From assembly GCA_009777475.1 (NCBI GenBank), contig WRLU01000002.1:1-64000 (forward strand): a stretch of 64,000 nt of DNA, written 5' to 3'. The notes under the pieces are model-generated. The model saw only the letters and a program-made list of their open reading frames with translations. It searched no databases and was not told the DNA's origin. Source of the DNA: Oscillospiraceae bacterium (GTDB lineage Bacteria > Bacillota > Clostridia > Oscillospirales > UBA929). Made by a program: the position numbers and the translations under genes. This document shows positions 62,873 to 64,000 of this stretch, piece by piece; the first letter of the stretch is position 1; every line of letters begins with the position of its first letter.

Positions 62873-63084
62873 TAGGAAAATTGAGATTCGTCCGCGTAAT
62901 TTATGATGAAATGATCTTCTTCCCATTCTAAGTAAGGCACATAAACTCTATCTTCGTAAAAAATTTGTGAATAGTCACTGGATATAATAGCATTTGCATT
63001 AGATTTATAGTTTTTATCCAAAATATAAATACCAAAAACTAAGAAAACGAGAACCGCAAAAACTATAATAATAATCCTCTTCAT
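62722..63084 (-). CDS. Small membrane-anchored protein of the toxin/immunity island
   Basis: A 120-residue protein: N-terminal membrane helix (residues ~4-22), then a beta-rich soluble domain ending YYRLKK. No family recognised; probably another immunity-type protein by context. Its 3' half is duplicated at 59709-59859. No strong ribosome binding site. Confidence 0.6.
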   Translation of the reverse strand: MKRIIIIVFAVLVFLVFGIYILDKNYKSNANAIISSDYSQIFYEDRVYVPYLEWEEDHFIINYADESQFSYTIFEVIVENRFFLLDMFLTDYIHVSEDGKFIYLETDYDLNESNYYRLKK

Positions 63085-63152
63085 CTCAAAAATACCTCAT
63101 TATATTTCTAAGATTGCTGGCAATCCCGGCAAGCTTAAAAATGTTAATTTTC

Positions 63153-63239
63153 TCAACAGTACCAGCCATAGCCAGACTCAATGAGCTTCAGCCCATGGGT
63201 GTATTTTACAACATCGTTCCCGGTGATGTCAAGCGCGAT
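63153..63239 (-). pseudogene. YD-repeat fragment
   Basis: A short open segment encodes IALDITGNDVVKYTHGLKLI then ESGYGWYC and a stop. It parallels IALDMNGNSVVSSYIHGNKL and ESGYGWYLYN of the Rhs remnant at 60.4-60.5 kb. Upstream on the same strand (to about 63390) another frame without a start (KKIGEQDARHGCFYVIRLFE) runs; I do not recognise it. Confidence 0.65.
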
Positions 63240-63474
63240 TTACAATCCCCTCCACGGCCACCGCATTTACTTTTTGCAAAGTATCCCCCTGCAAAAAGAG
63301 TGCTCTTAATTTGATTGCCGCCTTCAAAAAGACGAATAACATAAAAACACCCATGTCTCGCATCTTGTTCGCCAATCTTCTTGACTGCGATAACCTGATT
63401 GGCTTAATCGGGCAACGGTTACAAAACTAAATCGCCGTGCGGTAAAATTTTTGAGGTTTCTCCAACCCCCCCCA
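63240..63474. other. Degenerate intergenic stretch
   Basis: Besides the short start-less frame mentioned for the YD-repeat fragment, I see no gene, terminator or promoter here. Confidence 0.4.
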
Positions 63475-64000
63475 TCACTTTACAAAGCCGCAGTCTTTAC
63501 ACTTGCCTTTTTTGTCGAACCTGTGTTTTTTGCGTACAGAGTGCTCGTAATTACAGCCCTTACATTTTTTAATCTCGTTGTGTTCATTAGCATTAGCGCG
63601 GGTGTATCTCACTTTTTTGCCGTCGGAAAATTTCCCAGTGAAGGAGTGCTTTTTACGCACAGAATTGTTGTAGCTACAGCCCTTGCACTTTTTTATTTCG
63701 TTGTGCTCCGCCGCGGTGGCCTGTGTGTACTGCACCTTGACTCCTATGCCGAAAAGCCCGCCGTAGGAGTGCGCTTTGTCCTTAGAGGCCTCTCCGCAGC
63801 TGCATTTTACCGTGTGGAGTGTGCTCCTTTTTGTGTTGCTGGAGGGATAGGTGCCGAATTTGTCAAACTTGTGCTTTTCGTTCACTTTTAAGCCGCATGA
63901 ACATACACGAATGTGTTCCTTTGACATGATTTTATCATATTTGTCGCTTGATTTTTTCTCGTGCTTTTTATGCACACCGGTTACAACCTGCATGCCGAGC
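63475..64000 (-). CDS. C-terminal part of a paralogous Cys/His-repeat metalloprotease (cut by window end)
   Basis: The minus-strand frame enters from beyond the window. Residues match the tail of the first metalloprotease: MQVVTGVHKKH, a central Cys/His stretch with VCSCGLKV and VKCSCGEASKDKAHSYGG, two KHS/EHN/CKxC modules and the identical CKDCGFVK end. The last ~190 bases are nearly identical in DNA to 2280-2470 on the other strand. The catalytic domain should lie outside the window. An ATG at 63993 is internal by comparison with the paralog. Confidence 0.8.
   Translation of the reverse strand, partial: LGMQVVTGVHKKHEKKSSDKYDKIMSKEHIRVCSCGLKVNEKHKFDKFGTYPSSNTKRSTLHTVKCSCGEASKDKAHSYGGLFGIGVKVQYTQATAAEHNEIKKCKGCSYNNSVRKKHSFTGKFSDGKKVRYTRANANEHNEIKKCKGCNYEHSVRKKHRFDKKGKCKDCGFVK

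Overview
The window looks like chromosome of a low-to-mid-GC Gram-positive bacterium of the class Clostridia (Bacillota). Evidence: the str operon led by an L7Ae-type protein, the rplS-lepB-rbgA-rnhB-yraN run, the ctsR-mcsA-mcsB-clpC operon under CtsR boxes, a GerW/YtfJ spore-type protein next to YtfI and ScpB, mini-RNase III, strong AGGAGG ribosome binding sites and textbook sigma-A promoters. No rRNA, tRNA, CRISPR array, integrase or transposase was seen. Both window ends cut through related material.

Layout. 0-2.5 kb: a lipoprotein and an overlapping secreted HExxHxxGxxD metalloprotease with a Cys/His repeat tail. 2.6-15.2 kb: core genes: S-adenosylhomocysteinase, the str operon (L7Ae, S12, S7, EF-G; no tuf), a VanW protein with triosephosphate isomerase and phosphoglycerate mutase, an extracytoplasmic foldase, mini-RNase III and a lipid-linked glycosyltransferase. 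15.2-22 kb: accessory genes, including an HSL-type esterase, a 956-residue primase-helicase-PLD protein of the TOTE conflict type and a secreted metallopeptidase. 22-41.9 kb: GluRS, then an eleven-gene leftward operon (rplS, two signal peptidases, rbgA, a one-chain restriction-modification enzyme, rnhB, yraN, thrC, alr, a lipoprotein and an orphan response regulator) between a clear promoter (34.39 kb) and a perfect terminator (23.8 kb); then scpB-ytfI-ytfJ, nspC and the CtsR regulon. 41.9-51.7 kb: a rightward accessory cassette with two ABC-2 exporters, a phytoene-desaturase-like oxidoreductase, a hydrolase, an M50 membrane protease, RidA and PPOX proteins, interrupted by gene wrecks (DUF2500, GNAT, permease tail). 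51.7-58.5 kb: glycan initiation genes (two phosphoglycosyl transferases, a PglE-like aminotransferase, a PglF/WbpM-like dehydratase) around tlyA and nadK, with two divergent promoters sharing one -10 region. 58.6-63.3 kb: a decaying Rhs/YD-repeat toxin and immunity island with a 215-bp inverted repeat, truncated leaders, an Rhs core fragment, an NTF2-type immunity protein, a DUF4279 protein and several broken frames. 63.5-64 kb: the tail of a paralog of the first metalloprotease, on the opposite strand.

How it fits together: most of the window is housekeeping (translation, glycolysis, envelope protein processing, proteostasis). Conflict-type systems have inserted into or beside it: the fused restriction-modification enzyme sits translationally coupled inside the rbgA-rnhB operon, the TOTE-type protein stands alone, and the toxin/immunity island ends the window. 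The most unusual items are the fused restriction-modification gene in the ribosome/secretion operon, the toxin/immunity scrapyard with its coupled mini-leader, and the inverted pair of metalloprotease genes about 61 kb apart.
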